64,000 nucleotides of DNA. Source: Ottowia flava. Lineage in GTDB: Bacteria > Pseudomonadota > Gammaproteobacteria > Burkholderiales > Burkholderiaceae_C. The DNA lies in NCBI RefSeq assembly GCF_042680565.1, contig NZ_JBHUEJ010000037.1, positions 28,466 to 92,465 of the forward strand, in the 5' to 3' direction. Positions within the stretch are counted from its first letter, which is position 1; each line of letters starts with the position of its first letter. Both the position numbers and the translations under genes were made by a program. The notes under the pieces are model-generated. The model saw only the letters and a list, made by a program, of their open reading frames with translations, searched no databases and was not told the DNA's origin. Below, one piece after another: positions 53,994 to 62,285 of this stretch.

Positions 53994-54551
53994 ATGAAAA
54001 ATATCGTTGTTCTCTTCCATTCCGGTTACGGGCACACCCAGCGCGTGGCCGAGGCCGTGGCCGAAGGCGCTGGTGCCGAATTGCTGTCGATCAGCGCCGA
54101 GGGCGAACTGCCCGAGGGCGGCTGGGACAAGCTGGCCGCTGCCGGCGCCATCATCCTCGGTAGCCCGACCTACATGGGCGGCCCCAGCTGGCAGTTCAAA
54201 CGCGTGGCCGACGCCTCCAGTAAGGTCTGGGCCGCCGGCGGCTGGCGCGACAAGCTGTTCGCCGGCTTCACCAACAGTGCCACCATGAACGGCGACAAGC
54301 ACGGCACGCTCGATTACCTCTACCACCTGTCGATGCAGCACGGTGGACTGTGGGTCGGCAACGGCGTCGTGCCCTCCAACACCAAGGCTGCGGGTCGGGG
54401 CGACCCGAACTACGTTGGCGGCTTTGCCGGCGTCATGGTGACTTCGCCGGCTGACGCCAGCCCTGCGGAGATGGTGCAAGGCGATCTCGACACGGCCAAG
54501 GCGCTCGGCGCGCGCGTTGCCAGCACGTTGCAGCGACTGGGCCGCGCCTGA
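53994..54551 (+). CDS. WrbA-like flavodoxin / NAD(P)H quinone oxidoreductase
   Basis: FMN-binding flavodoxin-fold protein, probably reducing quinones. The 185 residues begin MKNIVVLFHSGYGHTQRVAEAVAEGA, with the phosphate-binding loop, and continue with ILGSPTYMGGPSWQFKRVADA and FTNSATMNGDKHGTL, typical of the WrbA/NADPH-dependent FMN reductase group. A role with pirin and DoxX in quinone detoxification under the divergent LysR regulator is likely but inferred. Confidence 0.87.
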   Translation: MKNIVVLFHSGYGHTQRVAEAVAEGAGAELLSISAEGELPEGGWDKLAAAGAIILGSPTYMGGPSWQFKRVADASSKVWAAGGWRDKLFAGFTNSATMNGDKHGTLDYLYHLSMQHGGLWVGNGVVPSNTKAAGRGDPNYVGGFAGVMVTSPADASPAEMVQGDLDTAKALGARVASTLQRLGRA

Positions 54552-54584
54552 GCCGAAGGGTGAGCGGCGTCAGCCGATGCCCTA

Positions 54585-54614
54585 CTGAGGCAGGCTGGCG
54601 CTGGGCTGCCTCAG
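54585..54614. other. 9-bp inverted repeat after the flavodoxin gene
   Basis: CTGAGGCAG and CTGCCTCAG pair around a 12-base loop, 34 bases past the flavodoxin stop. Its right arm overlaps the left edge of the larger palindrome at 54611-54641, so the two structures are mutually exclusive as RNA. Confidence 0.5.
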
Positions 54615-54641
54615 TGTGCACACAACATGTGTGCACACTGA
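54611..54641. promoter_or_regulatory. Long perfect palindrome upstream of the LuxR-type gene
   Basis: TCAGTGTGCACACA and TGTGTGCACACTGA are perfect 14-bp arms separated by ACA. At 31 bases with dyad symmetry it looks like a regulator operator. It lies about 110 bases before the ATG of the stand-alone LuxR-type HTH gene. Autoregulation by that protein is a natural hypothesis. Confidence 0.7.
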
Positions 54642-54749
54642 CTGTGCTATTTGCTACTCCAGCGCGTATTCGGCGCTTGCGTGCCGGTCTGCGCAGGGTT
54701 ACTGTGTGTGACACAAGACATAGCCAGACAACCAGCCGCCAGCGCCACC

Positions 54750-55115
54750 ATGACCTCCGACATCGCCCCCGTTGAACGCCCGATTGCCGAGGCCGACGGC
54801 GCGACGCCACCTGTCCTGGCCGAACTCGGCACGCCAGTTGCCCCCTCTACAGTCTCGATCAACCCGGGCAGCGCGCCTTTGCATGGGCTGCTGACCCAAC
54901 GCCAGATTGAAGTGCTCAACTTGCTGTCCATCGGCCAGTCCAACAAGCAGATCGCACACACGCTGGGCATCCGCGAGGGGACGGTGAAGATCCACCTGGG
55001 GGCCATCTTCCGCGCCTTGCGCGCCCGCAACCGTACGGCCGCCGTGGTCGCTGCCCAAGCGCTCGTGGCGGCCGAGAGTTTCGGAGGAAATAAGGTTGTA
55101 GCGCGCTCTGAGTAA
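54750..55115 (+). CDS. Stand-alone LuxR/GerE-type HTH transcription regulator
   Basis: The 121-residue product consists of a non-conserved, proline/alanine-rich N-terminus and a C-terminal GerE/LuxR helix-turn-helix (LLTQRQIEVLNLLSIGQSNKQIAHTLGIREGTVKIHLGAIFRAL). There is no receiver or autoinducer domain, so how it senses anything is unknown. The start is uncertain: the ATG at 54750 lacks a good ribosome-binding site, and the frame is open from a TTG at 54651. A large palindrome lies upstream. Its stop codon is at the edge of a partial dispersed repeat. Confidence 0.8.
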   Translation: MTSDIAPVERPIAEADGATPPVLAELGTPVAPSTVSINPGSAPLHGLLTQRQIEVLNLLSIGQSNKQIAHTLGIREGTVKIHLGAIFRALRARNRTAAVVAAQALVAAESFGGNKVVARSE

Positions 55116-55142
55116 GCGCAGGCGGCTACTAAAAATATAGCA
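55105..55142 (+). repeat. Partial dispersed repeat (sense)
   Basis: Reads GTAAGCGCAGGCGGCTACTA, then AAAATATAGCAAA, resembling the core and AT-rich end of the element but lacking the GGCCTC part. It overlaps the LuxR-type stop codon. Confidence 0.4.
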
Positions 55143-55149
55143 AACTTGA

Positions 55150-55440
55150 TCAGTCGCAGGCGAATTTGAGTTCGCTTTCGGCGTGGGCTGACAACAGGCC
55201 GGGTGGGCTTTCCTTCAGGTCGACATGACGAAAGCGCTTGCCAAGAGCCACGCAGTGCGCGTTGGCCGCGTCGGCCGCGGCGCGCGTCAGCGGTTCGGGC
55301 GTGCTGGCCACCACGCCGCGCTTGCTGATCGTCCATGAGCCATCGAACCCCGCCACGGGCCCGGTGTCGTTGGCCGCGCACCCGGCAGCTGCCAGGGCGA
55401 GGCCGGCGGCGGCGATGAGGGTGGTCCAGCGTGCGTACAT
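55150..55440 (-). CDS. Small predicted lipoprotein
   Basis: Unrecognised 96-residue protein. The signal sequence AAAGLALAAAGC ends in a lipobox with the acceptor cysteine at about residue 21, so it is probably a lipoprotein. The remainder has VAGFDGSWTISKRGVVAST and two further cysteines (AHCVAL and the penultimate residue region FACD), possibly disulfide-linked. Function unknown. It is convergent with the LuxR-type gene. Confidence 0.7.
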   Translation of the reverse strand: MYARWTTLIAAAGLALAAAGCAANDTGPVAGFDGSWTISKRGVVASTPEPLTRAAADAANAHCVALGKRFRHVDLKESPPGLLSAHAESELKFACD

Positions 55441-55462
55441 GGGGGCTCCAACGTAAGGCGCC

Positions 55463-55537
55463 TGGTACCACGGACAGGAATCGAACCTGTATCTAGCGCT
55501 TAGGAGGCGCTCGTTCTATCCATTGAACTACCGCGGC
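55463..55537 (-). tRNA. tRNA-Arg (CCT)
   Basis: 75 bases on the bottom strand from GCCGCGG to CCGTGGTACCA. The anticodon stem AGCGC/GCGCT encloses CTCCTAA, anticodon CCT, which reads AGG. The T-arm GGTTCGATTCC and encoded CCA are present. IS-derived sequence begins within about 50 bases of its 5' end. Confidence 0.95.
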
Positions 55538-55589
55538 CGAGGCGTGGGCATTGTATCGGCCGCTCGGCGCATCGGCGGGCGAATTCAGC

Positions 55590-55962
55590 AGGTGTAGTGC
55601 GTCAGCCAATGACAATAGCCAATGCGCGTTCAGGCACTCTTGGCGCAGCCGACCGTTGAAGCTCTCCACCGCAGCGTTGTCTGTGGGCTTGCCTGACCGG
55701 CTGAAGTCGAGCTCTACCCTTCGCTCGTAGGCCCACTTGTCCATCACCTTGGAGAGAAACATGCTGCCGTTGTTGGTCTTGATGTTGCCGGGCAGTCCTC
55801 GCTGCCCGTAATCTCATTGTGTGTTCTCAGGAGATCCTCTCCTTGGAGGCTCTGGCCGACATCGATGGCCAGGCACTCGCGCGTGTACAGCTCCACCGCC
55901 GTGAGCATGCGCAGCTTGCGCCCGTCTTTGAAGTCCCCTTGAAAACCTGAGCCACCCGGAAG
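55590..55962 (-). pseudogene. IS3-family (IS407-group-like) transposase OrfB fragment
   Basis: Read leftward, the sequence encodes DGRKLRMLTAVELYTRECLAID and, after a frameshift near 55800, SKVMDKWAYERRVELDFS then GKPTDNAAVESFNGRLRQECLNAHW, the DDE integrase core of IS3-family OrfB proteins including the last catalytic glutamate (ESFNG). Both ends are missing and the right-hand product runs into unrelated sequence near the tRNA. It is a dead remnant. Confidence 0.85.
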
Positions 55963-55990
55963 TAGAGAATTCCCCAGACGGAGTCTCTAC

Positions 55991-56056
55991 ATGAAGAAAT
56001 CCAGATTCAGCGAAGCGCAGATTGGGCTGCTGCCGGTTTCAAAGACACCTAGTTAA
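55991..56056 (+). pseudogene. IS3-family OrfA start fragment (first)
   Basis: MKKSRFSEAQIGLL matches the beginning of OrfA proteins of IS407-like elements (usual MKKSRFTEEQI), but diverges after about 14 codons and stops at 56056. It points rightward, opposite to the adjacent OrfB piece, so it is a separate left-end scrap. Confidence 0.7.
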
Positions 56057-56083
56057 GGTGGAAGATGAAACCGGAGGTGATTG

Positions 56084-56299
56084 ATGGAAAGAAGAAGGAC
56101 ATTCAGTCGAGAGTTCAAGCTCGAGGGAGTCAAGTTGTTCACCGAGCGTGGGGTAAGCGTGGCGCAGGCAAAGAAGCGCGGGCGGCTAAGTCCCGTATTA
56201 GCAGGGACTATTGCTATTGAATTGGGAGAGGAGCCTCAACGCTGGATCGCCATTGCAGCACTTGAGGCAGAAAAAGAAAGCCCGCTGCTAGCAAGCTAG
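56084..56299 (+). pseudogene. IS3-family OrfA start fragment (second)
   Basis: MERRRTFSREFKLEGVKLFT followed by ERGVSVAQA is the first 29 residues of an IS3-family OrfA helix-turn-helix protein; a good ribosome-binding site (CCGGAGGTG) remains. Homology stops near 56170, and the frame then continues through unrelated sequence into the tRNA-Ser terminator. It is a different element from the one at 55991. Confidence 0.75.
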
Positions 56300-56306
56300 A
56301 GCGGGC
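56271..56306 (-). terminator. Intrinsic terminator after tRNA-Ser
   Basis: Read leftward, GCCCGCT pairs with AGCGGGC and continues into TTTCTTTTTC, 11 bases past the tRNA 3' end. Confidence 0.8.
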
Positions 56307-56316
56307 CGTCAATGGG

Positions 56317-56404
56317 TGGCGGAAGAGGTGAGATTCGAACTCACGGACCCTTGCGAGTCGCCGGTTTTCAAGACCGGTGCAATCGACCACTCTGCCACTC
56401 TTCC
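56317..56404 (-). tRNA. tRNA-Ser (TGA)
   Basis: 88 bases on the bottom strand from GGAAGAG to CTCTTCCGCCA, with a long variable arm as in class II tRNAs. Stem CCGGT/ACCGG encloses CTTGAAA, anticodon TGA, reading UCA. CCA is encoded. Confidence 0.96.
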
Positions 56405-56458
56405 TTCGGTCAACGTGCAATTCTAGCTGGCGTGCTGCCTGCGCAAGAGCGCCACGCC

Positions 56459-56497
56459 AAAAAAGAAAGCCCGCCTGATGGTTCAAGCGGGCTTTCT
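56459..56497 (-). terminator. Intrinsic terminator after rpmG
   Basis: AGAAAGCCCGC and GCGGGCTTTCT are perfect 11-bp arms; read leftward they run into TTTTTTGG, 20 bases past the rpmG stop. Confidence 0.9.
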
Positions 56498-56516
56498 GGC
56501 GGTCATCACGACTGAA

Positions 56517-56687
56517 TTACTTCAGTTTGACTTCCTTGTATTCGACATGCTTGCGCGCCTTGGGGTCGAACTTCATGATCGCCATCTTTTCAGGCATCGT
56601 CTTCTTGTTCTTGCTGGTCGTGTAGAAGTGACCGGTGCCGGCCGTCGATTCCAGCTTGATCTTTTCGCGTCCACCTTTGGTAGCCAT
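56517..56687 (-). CDS. rpmG: 50S ribosomal protein L33
   Basis: Ribosomal protein L33, 56 residues from the ATG at 56687, reading MATKGGREKIKLESTAGTGH then FYTTSKNKKTMPEKM and ending EYKEVKLK. It lacks the zinc-binding cysteine pairs, so it is the zinc-independent type. It follows rpmB by 23 bases, the conserved rpmB-rpmG pair, and ends before a strong terminator. Confidence 0.97.
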   Translation of the reverse strand: MATKGGREKIKLESTAGTGHFYTTSKNKKTMPEKMAIMKFDPKARKHVEYKEVKLK

Positions 56688-56710
56688 GGTGCGTTCCTTT
56701 CCCTGTTAAA

Positions 56711-56944
56711 TCAGGCTTGGCCGCGGGCGCGCATGTCTGCGAGCACGGCGTCAATGCCATTCTTGTCGATCAGGCGCAGAGCAGCGCTGGACACACGCAG
56801 GCGCACCCAACGGTTTTCGCTCTCGACCCAGAAGCGACGGTATTGCAGGTTGGGGAGGAACCTGCGCTTGGTTTTGTTGTTGGCGTGAGAAACGTTGTTT
56901 CCCACCATCGGGCCTTTGCCCGTGACTTCGCACACGCGTGCCAT
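56711..56944 (-). CDS. rpmB: 50S ribosomal protein L28
   Basis: Ribosomal protein L28, 77 residues, starting MARVCEVTGKGPMVGNNVSH and with the typical NKTKRRFLPNLQYRRFWV segment. First gene of the rpmB-rpmG operon. Confidence 0.97.
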   Translation of the reverse strand: MARVCEVTGKGPMVGNNVSHANNKTKRRFLPNLQYRRFWVESENRWVRLRVSSAALRLIDKNGIDAVLADMRARGQA

Positions 56945-57127
56945 TCAATCGCTCCGATCACACGGTCTGGCTGGGCGCTGCAGGCTGCGCCGCAACTCGC
57001 CGAGACCTCACCTCGCCAGGAAATAGGGTGGCGGTAACCCTGCTGAAATCCTGTACGTCCGTTCGTAGCAACGAATCGCGGATTTCGGCTAAGCCTTAAA
57101 TTATAGCCTGAATCGCCGTTGCTAAGA

Positions 57128-58081
57128 TCAGTCTGGCTGCTGTTCGAGGAAGCGTTGTGCATCCAGCGCCGCCATGCAGCCCGTACCTGCGCTGGTGATG
57201 GCCTGACGATAGACGTGGTCCTGCACGTCGCCGGCTGCGAACACGCCTGGCACACTGGTTTCGGTCGCGAAGCCCTGCAGGCCGCCGCGGCTCAGGATGT
57301 AGCCGTTCTCCATGGCGATCTGCCCTGCAAAGATCTCCGAATTGGGCGAGTGGCCAATTGCAATGAAGCAGCCCTGAAGTGCGATGTCCTCGGTCTGGCC
57401 GTTATCGATGTGGCGGATGCGGATGCCAGTGACACCCGTGTTGTCGCCAAGTACTTCATCCAGAACATGAAACGTCTTCAACTCAATCTTGCCACTCGCG
57501 ACCTTCTCCATGAGCTTGTCGACCAGGATCGGCTCTGCACGGAAGCGATCACGTCGATGAACCAGGATCACCTTGCGTGCAATGTTGGACAGATACAGAG
57601 CCTCCTCCACTGCGGTGTTGCCACCGCCTACCACACACACATCCTGATCGCGGTAAAAGAACCCGTCACAGGTGGCGCAAGCCGACACGCCGCGGCCCAT
57701 GAAGGCTTCTTCTGACGGAAGGCCAAGGTATTTCGCGGACGCACCGGTAGCAATGATGAGGCTGTCACACGTATATTCGCCGTTGTCGCCAAAGAGCTTG
57801 AAAGGACGGACGGAGAGGTCGGCCGAGTGAATCTGGTCGAAGATGATCTGTGTATTGAACCGCTCGGCGTGTTGCAGAAAGCGCTGCATCAGCTCGGGCC
57901 CCTGCACGCCCATGGCGTCCGCCGGCCAGTTGTCCACTTCCGTGGTCGTCATCAACTGACCGCCTTGGGCCATGCCTGTGACCAATACGGGCTTCAGATT
58001 CGCGCGTGCGGCGTATACGGCCGCGGTATAACCCGCAGGCCCGGAGCCCAAAATCAGTACTTTTGCGTGTAGGGGAGTCAT
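57128..58081 (-). CDS. trxB: Thioredoxin reductase
   Basis: FAD enzyme that reduces thioredoxin with NADPH. The ATG at 58081 gives 317 residues beginning with the FAD-binding VLILGSGPAGYTAAVYAARA. The redox-active pair is C135-A-T-C138 (VSACATCDGFFYRD), followed by the NADPH site VCVVGGGNTAVEEALYL with HRRDRFRAE, and the C-terminal GVFAAGDVQDHVYRQAITSAG. It is divergent from a Crp/Fnr gene. Confidence 0.97.
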   Translation of the reverse strand: MTPLHAKVLILGSGPAGYTAAVYAARANLKPVLVTGMAQGGQLMTTTEVDNWPADAMGVQGPELMQRFLQHAERFNTQIIFDQIHSADLSVRPFKLFGDNGEYTCDSLIIATGASAKYLGLPSEEAFMGRGVSACATCDGFFYRDQDVCVVGGGNTAVEEALYLSNIARKVILVHRRDRFRAEPILVDKLMEKVASGKIELKTFHVLDEVLGDNTGVTGIRIRHIDNGQTEDIALQGCFIAIGHSPNSEIFAGQIAMENGYILSRGGLQGFATETSVPGVFAAGDVQDHVYRQAITSAGTGCMAALDAQRFLEQQPD

Positions 58082-58236
58082 GGATATCGGAGGCGGATGA
58101 AGTGGTGAAGGGTGCGCTACGATCACGTATGAGAGCAAGCGTGCAAGATTTCACATCATCGATAGGATATTCGCACCGCTTGAGTTCGAAGATTTTAAGG
58201 ACTCGGTCGGTCGATTGATGTCTGGAGGGATTTGAA

Positions 58237-58911
58237 ATGACGATGCTGTCGAGCCTGGATCTGATTCGCCGGGTACCCCTGTTTTCGATGTTGACCGAGT
58301 CACAGGCCAACGCGGTGGCGGATGCCGTCATCAAGCGGCGCTTCAAGCGCGGCGAGGTGATTGTGGAGCAGGGCAAGAAGTCGAACGCCTTGTTCATCCT
58401 TCTGAACGGCCGGGCCCGCGTCGTCACGGCCGACAGCCGCGGACGCGAAGTCATTCTGGCCACCCTGCAGTCGGGCGACCACATCGGCGAGATGAGCTTG
58501 ATTGACAACGAGCCGCATTCGGCCACCGTCCGGGCGGAGGTCCAGACTGACGTGTTGATGCTGGGCCGCCTCGAATTTGCGCGCTGCCTGCCGGAAAATT
58601 CCTCCATGGCGTACGCCGTCATGCGCGGCCTGGTGCAACGCCTGCGCCACGCCGACCGCAAGATCGAGTCGCTGGCGCTGATGGACGTGTACGGGCGAGT
58701 GGCGCGTGCGCTGCTCGAATTTGCCAGCGAAACGCCCGAGGGCGAATTGCTGATCCGCGAACGCATTTCGCGCCAGGACATCGCCAAGATGGTCGGCGCT
58801 TCGCGCGAGATGGTCAGCCGTGTGATGAAAGACCTGGAAGAGCGCGGCTTCATCGAAACGCAGGACAACGGCGCCATCGTCGTCAAAGAGCGCCTGAGCG
58901 CGCTGGGCTGA
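58237..58911 (+). CDS. Crp/Fnr-family transcription regulator
   Basis: 224 residues: an N-terminal cyclic-nucleotide-binding beta-roll (RGEVIVEQGKKSNALFILLNGRARV, then GDHIGEMSLIDNEPHSATV) and a C-terminal helix-turn-helix (ISRQDIAKMVGASREMVSRVMKDLEERGFI). The FNR iron-sulfur cysteines are absent, so oxygen sensing of that type is unlikely; the effector is unknown. It lies between divergent trxB and ftsK. Confidence 0.93.
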   Translation: MTMLSSLDLIRRVPLFSMLTESQANAVADAVIKRRFKRGEVIVEQGKKSNALFILLNGRARVVTADSRGREVILATLQSGDHIGEMSLIDNEPHSATVRAEVQTDVLMLGRLEFARCLPENSSMAYAVMRGLVQRLRHADRKIESLALMDVYGRVARALLEFASETPEGELLIRERISRQDIAKMVGASREMVSRVMKDLEERGFIETQDNGAIVVKERLSALG

Positions 58912-59002
58912 CGGAATCTGGCCCCGCGCCACGGCGCCTGCTCAGCCGCTGCTTCCGCTGGTGCGGCCTGTGCGGTAAGCTACGAAAGTTGTAGTTGAAC
59001 CC

Positions 59003-61351
59003 ATGGCTTACCCTCTCAATACCTTCAACGCCGACGCGGGCACGGACGTGCCGCGCGCAGGCATCGGCCGCTTCGCGCAAGAAGTGATTTTGGTCATCGG
59101 CCTGGCCGGCACCATCTTTCTGGTGATGGCCTTGTCGAGCTATTCGGCGCAAGACGCGGCCTGGTCCACCTCCGGCGCTGGTGGTCCACTGCGCAATTGG
59201 GCTGGCAAGCTCGGCGCCTGGTTGGCTGACCTGATGTACGTGCTGATGGGCTTCTCGGCCTGGTGGTGCGTGGCGGCGGCCCTCAGCGCCTGGTTGCGCG
59301 GCGTGCGGGCTTGGCTGCGCGGCAGCCGCCCAGCGCGACGACCGTTGCGCGGCTGGGCCGCGGTGTGGGAACGCATCCGAACCGCGCACTGGGTGTTCTG
59401 GATCGGCCTGATTCTGGTGGTGATGGCCAGCAGCGGCCTGGAATGGACGCGCCTGTACCGTTGGGACGACGCCTTGCCAGGCGCTGCCGGCGGGGTTGTG
59501 GGCTACCTGGGCGGCCCGCTGGCGATGAAATGGCTCGGCTTCACCGGCTCTGCGCTGCTGGGCATCCTGACCCTGATCTTTGGCGTGTCGCTGCTGTTCG
59601 GCTTCTCATGGACGCAGGTGGCCGAGCGCATCGGCGGCGCCCTGTACGGTCTGGTCGAATCGCGCCGCGAGCGGCGTGAAATCGCCCAGGACGTGGCCGC
59701 CGGTAAGCAGGCGGCCCGCGAACGCGAAGAGGTGATCCACCACGAGCGCGAGGTGATCGAAGAGCAGCACCCCGCGCCCGTGCTGATCGAGCCGACCATC
59801 GCCACCGTGCCCAAGAGCGACCGCGTGGCCAAGGAAAAGCAAAAACCCTTGTTCACCGAACTGCCCGACAGCAACCTGCCGCAGGTCGACCTGCTCGACG
59901 GCGCACCGGCGCACCAGGAAAGCGTGGCGCCCGAAACGCTGGAGATGACCAGCCGCCTGATCGAGAAAAAGCTCAAGGACTTCGGCGTCGATGTGCGCGT
60001 GGTGGCCGCGGCGCCCGGCCCGGTCATCACCCGGTACGAGATCGAGCCCGCCACGGGCGTCAAAGGCTCGCAGGTGGTCAACCTCGCCAAGGACCTGGCG
60101 CGCTCACTGTCGCTGGTGTCGATCCGCGTGATCGAGACCATTCCCGGCAAGAACTACATGGCGCTGGAGCTGCCCAACGCCAAGCGCCAGACCATCCGCC
60201 TGTCCGAAATCCTCGGCTCGCAGGTTTACAACGACGCCAAGTCGCTGTTGACCGTGGGCTTGGGCAAGGACATCGTGGGCAAACCCGTCGTGGCCGATCT
60301 GGCCAAGATGCCGCACGTGCTGGTGGCCGGTACCACTGGGTCGGGAAAATCGGTGGGTATCAACGCGATGATCCTGTCGCTGCTCTACAAGGCCGAGCCC
60401 AAGGACGTGCGCGTGCTGATGATCGACCCCAAGATGCTGGAGATGTCGGTCTACGAAGGTATTCCGCACCTGCTGGCGCCCGTGGTCACCGACATGCGCC
60501 AAGCCGCCAACGGCCTGAACTGGTGCGTGGCGGAGATGGAGCGCCGCTACAAGCTGATGAGCAAGGCCGGCGTGCGCAACTTGGCCGGCTTCAACCAGAA
60601 AATCGACGAGGCCAAGGCGCGCGGCGAGTTCATCTACAACCCCTTCAGTCTCACGCCGGACGACCCCGAGCCGCTGGAGCGCCTGCCCTACGTCGTTGTC
60701 GTGATCGACGAATTGGCCGACCTGATGATGGTGGTCGGCAAGAAGATCGAAGAGCTGATCGCCCGCCTGGCGCAGAAGGCGCGCGCGGCGGGCATTCACC
60801 TGATCCTGGCCACCCAGCGTCCCAGCGTGGACGTGATCACCGGCCTGATCAAGGCCAACATCCCCACGCGCATCGCCTTCCAGGTCAGCAGCAAGATCGA
60901 CAGCCGCACCATCCTCGACCAGATGGGCGCCGAAGCGCTGCTGGGCATGGGCGACATGCTCTACATGCCCAGCGGCACGGGCTTTCCGCAGCGCGTGCAT
61001 GGCGCCTTTGTCAGCGACGACGAAGTGCACCGCGTGGTCGAGTACCTCAAGGCCCAGGGCGAACCCAACTACATCGAAGGCGTGCTGGAAGGCGGCACGG
61101 TCGATGGTGAAGACGGCGAGGGTGGTTTTGGCGGCGAAGGCGGCGGCGAGTCCGATCCGCTCTACGACAAGGCGGTGCAGATTGTGTTGTCCAACAACAA
61201 GGCCAGCATTTCGCTGGTGCAACGCCACCTGTCGATCGGCTACAACAAGGCCGCCAACCTGCTGGACGCGATGGAAAAGGCCGGCCTGGTCAGCGCGATG
61301 AACGGGCGCGGCCAGCGCGAGATTCTGGCGCCGTCGCGCGGCGCCGAATAA
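59003..61351 (+). CDS. ftsK: FtsK, DNA translocase at the division septum
   Basis: Hexameric DNA pump that resolves chromosome dimers with XerCD during division. The 782 residues include four N-terminal transmembrane segments (for example ILVIGLAGTIFLVMALSSY and GILTLIFGVSLLFGF), a rather short linker, the motor with Walker A AGTTGSGKSVGI near residue 441, and a C-terminal gamma winged helix (LYDKAVQIVLSNNKASISLVQRHLSIGYNKAANLLD) that reads the KOPS orientation sequences. Complete. Confidence 0.97.
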   Translation: MAYPLNTFNADAGTDVPRAGIGRFAQEVILVIGLAGTIFLVMALSSYSAQDAAWSTSGAGGPLRNWAGKLGAWLADLMYVLMGFSAWWCVAAALSAWLRGVRAWLRGSRPARRPLRGWAAVWERIRTAHWVFWIGLILVVMASSGLEWTRLYRWDDALPGAAGGVVGYLGGPLAMKWLGFTGSALLGILTLIFGVSLLFGFSWTQVAERIGGALYGLVESRRERREIAQDVAAGKQAAREREEVIHHEREVIEEQHPAPVLIEPTIATVPKSDRVAKEKQKPLFTELPDSNLPQVDLLDGAPAHQESVAPETLEMTSRLIEKKLKDFGVDVRVVAAAPGPVITRYEIEPATGVKGSQVVNLAKDLARSLSLVSIRVIETIPGKNYMALELPNAKRQTIRLSEILGSQVYNDAKSLLTVGLGKDIVGKPVVADLAKMPHVLVAGTTGSGKSVGINAMILSLLYKAEPKDVRVLMIDPKMLEMSVYEGIPHLLAPVVTDMRQAANGLNWCVAEMERRYKLMSKAGVRNLAGFNQKIDEAKARGEFIYNPFSLTPDDPEPLERLPYVVVVIDELADLMMVVGKKIEELIARLAQKARAAGIHLILATQRPSVDVITGLIKANIPTRIAFQVSSKIDSRTILDQMGAEALLGMGDMLYMPSGTGFPQRVHGAFVSDDEVHRVVEYLKAQGEPNYIEGVLEGGTVDGEDGEGGFGGEGGGESDPLYDKAVQIVLSNNKASISLVQRHLSIGYNKAANLLDAMEKAGLVSAMNGRGQREILAPSRGAE

Positions 61352-61355
61352 GGTG

Positions 61356-61416
61356 TTTTAGGCCGCTGGCCCGCACCCAGATTGCGCGAGCAGCTCCTGA
61401 ATTGGTAGAAAATAAA
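61356..61416 (+). repeat. Dispersed repeat, copy 11 (sense)
   Basis: Reads TTTAGGCCGCTGGCCCGCAC, then AGATTGCGCGAGCAGCTCCT and TAGAAAATAAAG. It lies between ftsK and lolA. Confidence 0.65.
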
Positions 61417-61532
61417 GCGTGTGACGAGCCACGCACCGTGACTGTCTTGGTGCCATATGTGTCCGGCAGGCAAGTCGGTGTTTCAATTCGTCGCTGGCCG
61501 AACCTTTGCACCCGCCTTCACTCCAATACGCC

Positions 61533-62213
61533 ATGACATTGCACCGCATCCGCTCTTCCGTGTTTCGCCACCGTCTGGCCGCTACCGCGGTCGTGTTCGG
61601 GCTGGCCGCGCCCGCCGCGTGGGCAGGTGGTCTGGACAGCCTGGCGCAGTTCGTCAAGGACACGCGCAGCGGCAAGGCCAACTTCACCCAGGTCGTGACT
61701 GCGCCCGGCAAGGACGGCCAGCCCGGCCGCAGCAAGACGCAAACCGGCACGTTTGAATTCCAGCGCCCCGGCAAATTCCGCTTCACCTACGCCAAGCCGT
61801 TTGAACAGACCATCGTCGCCGACGGCAAGACGCTGTGGCTGTACGACGTCGACCTGAACCAGGTCACCTCACGCCAGCAGGAACAGGTTCTCGGCAGCAC
61901 GCCTGCCGCCATCGTCGCCGCGGCGCCCGACGTCAAAGCGCTGGAAAAAGACTTCACCCTGGCCGAAGAACCCGAAAAGGACGGGCAGCAGTGGGTGAAA
62001 GCCACGCCCAAGTCGCGTGACGGCCAGCTGCAGACCATCCGCGTGGGCTTCAAGCCCGGCAGCAAGGGCCCGGAACTGGGCACCCTGGACATTCTCGACA
62101 GCTTTGGCCAGCGCTCGGTGCTCACTTTCTCGGGTTTTGATGTCAACGCCGCCGTGCCGACCAGCCAGTTCGTCTTCACGCCGCCCAAAGGGGCGGATGT
62201 GCTCAAGCAGTAG
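61533..62213 (+). CDS. lolA: LolA, outer-membrane lipoprotein carrier
   Basis: Periplasmic chaperone that takes lipoproteins from LolCDE to the outer membrane. The ATG at 61533 gives 226 residues with a signal peptide (LAATAVVFGLAAPAAWAG), then LAQFVKDTRSGKANFTQVV and the hydrophobic-cavity strands QTGTFEFQRPGKFRFTYAKPFEQTIVADGKTLWLYD. Complete. ftsK-lolA is the conserved order; the usual next gene (rarA) is not here. Confidence 0.93.
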   Translation: MTLHRIRSSVFRHRLAATAVVFGLAAPAAWAGGLDSLAQFVKDTRSGKANFTQVVTAPGKDGQPGRSKTQTGTFEFQRPGKFRFTYAKPFEQTIVADGKTLWLYDVDLNQVTSRQQEQVLGSTPAAIVAAAPDVKALEKDFTLAEEPEKDGQQWVKATPKSRDGQLQTIRVGFKPGSKGPELGTLDILDSFGQRSVLTFSGFDVNAAVPTSQFVFTPPKGADVLKQ

Positions 62214-62285
62214 CGCAGGGCTTGATCGCGGAAGGGGTGCCGTGCGACCTGACCGCCAGATCGGCCTGCCCGACGAGTGAGGCGC

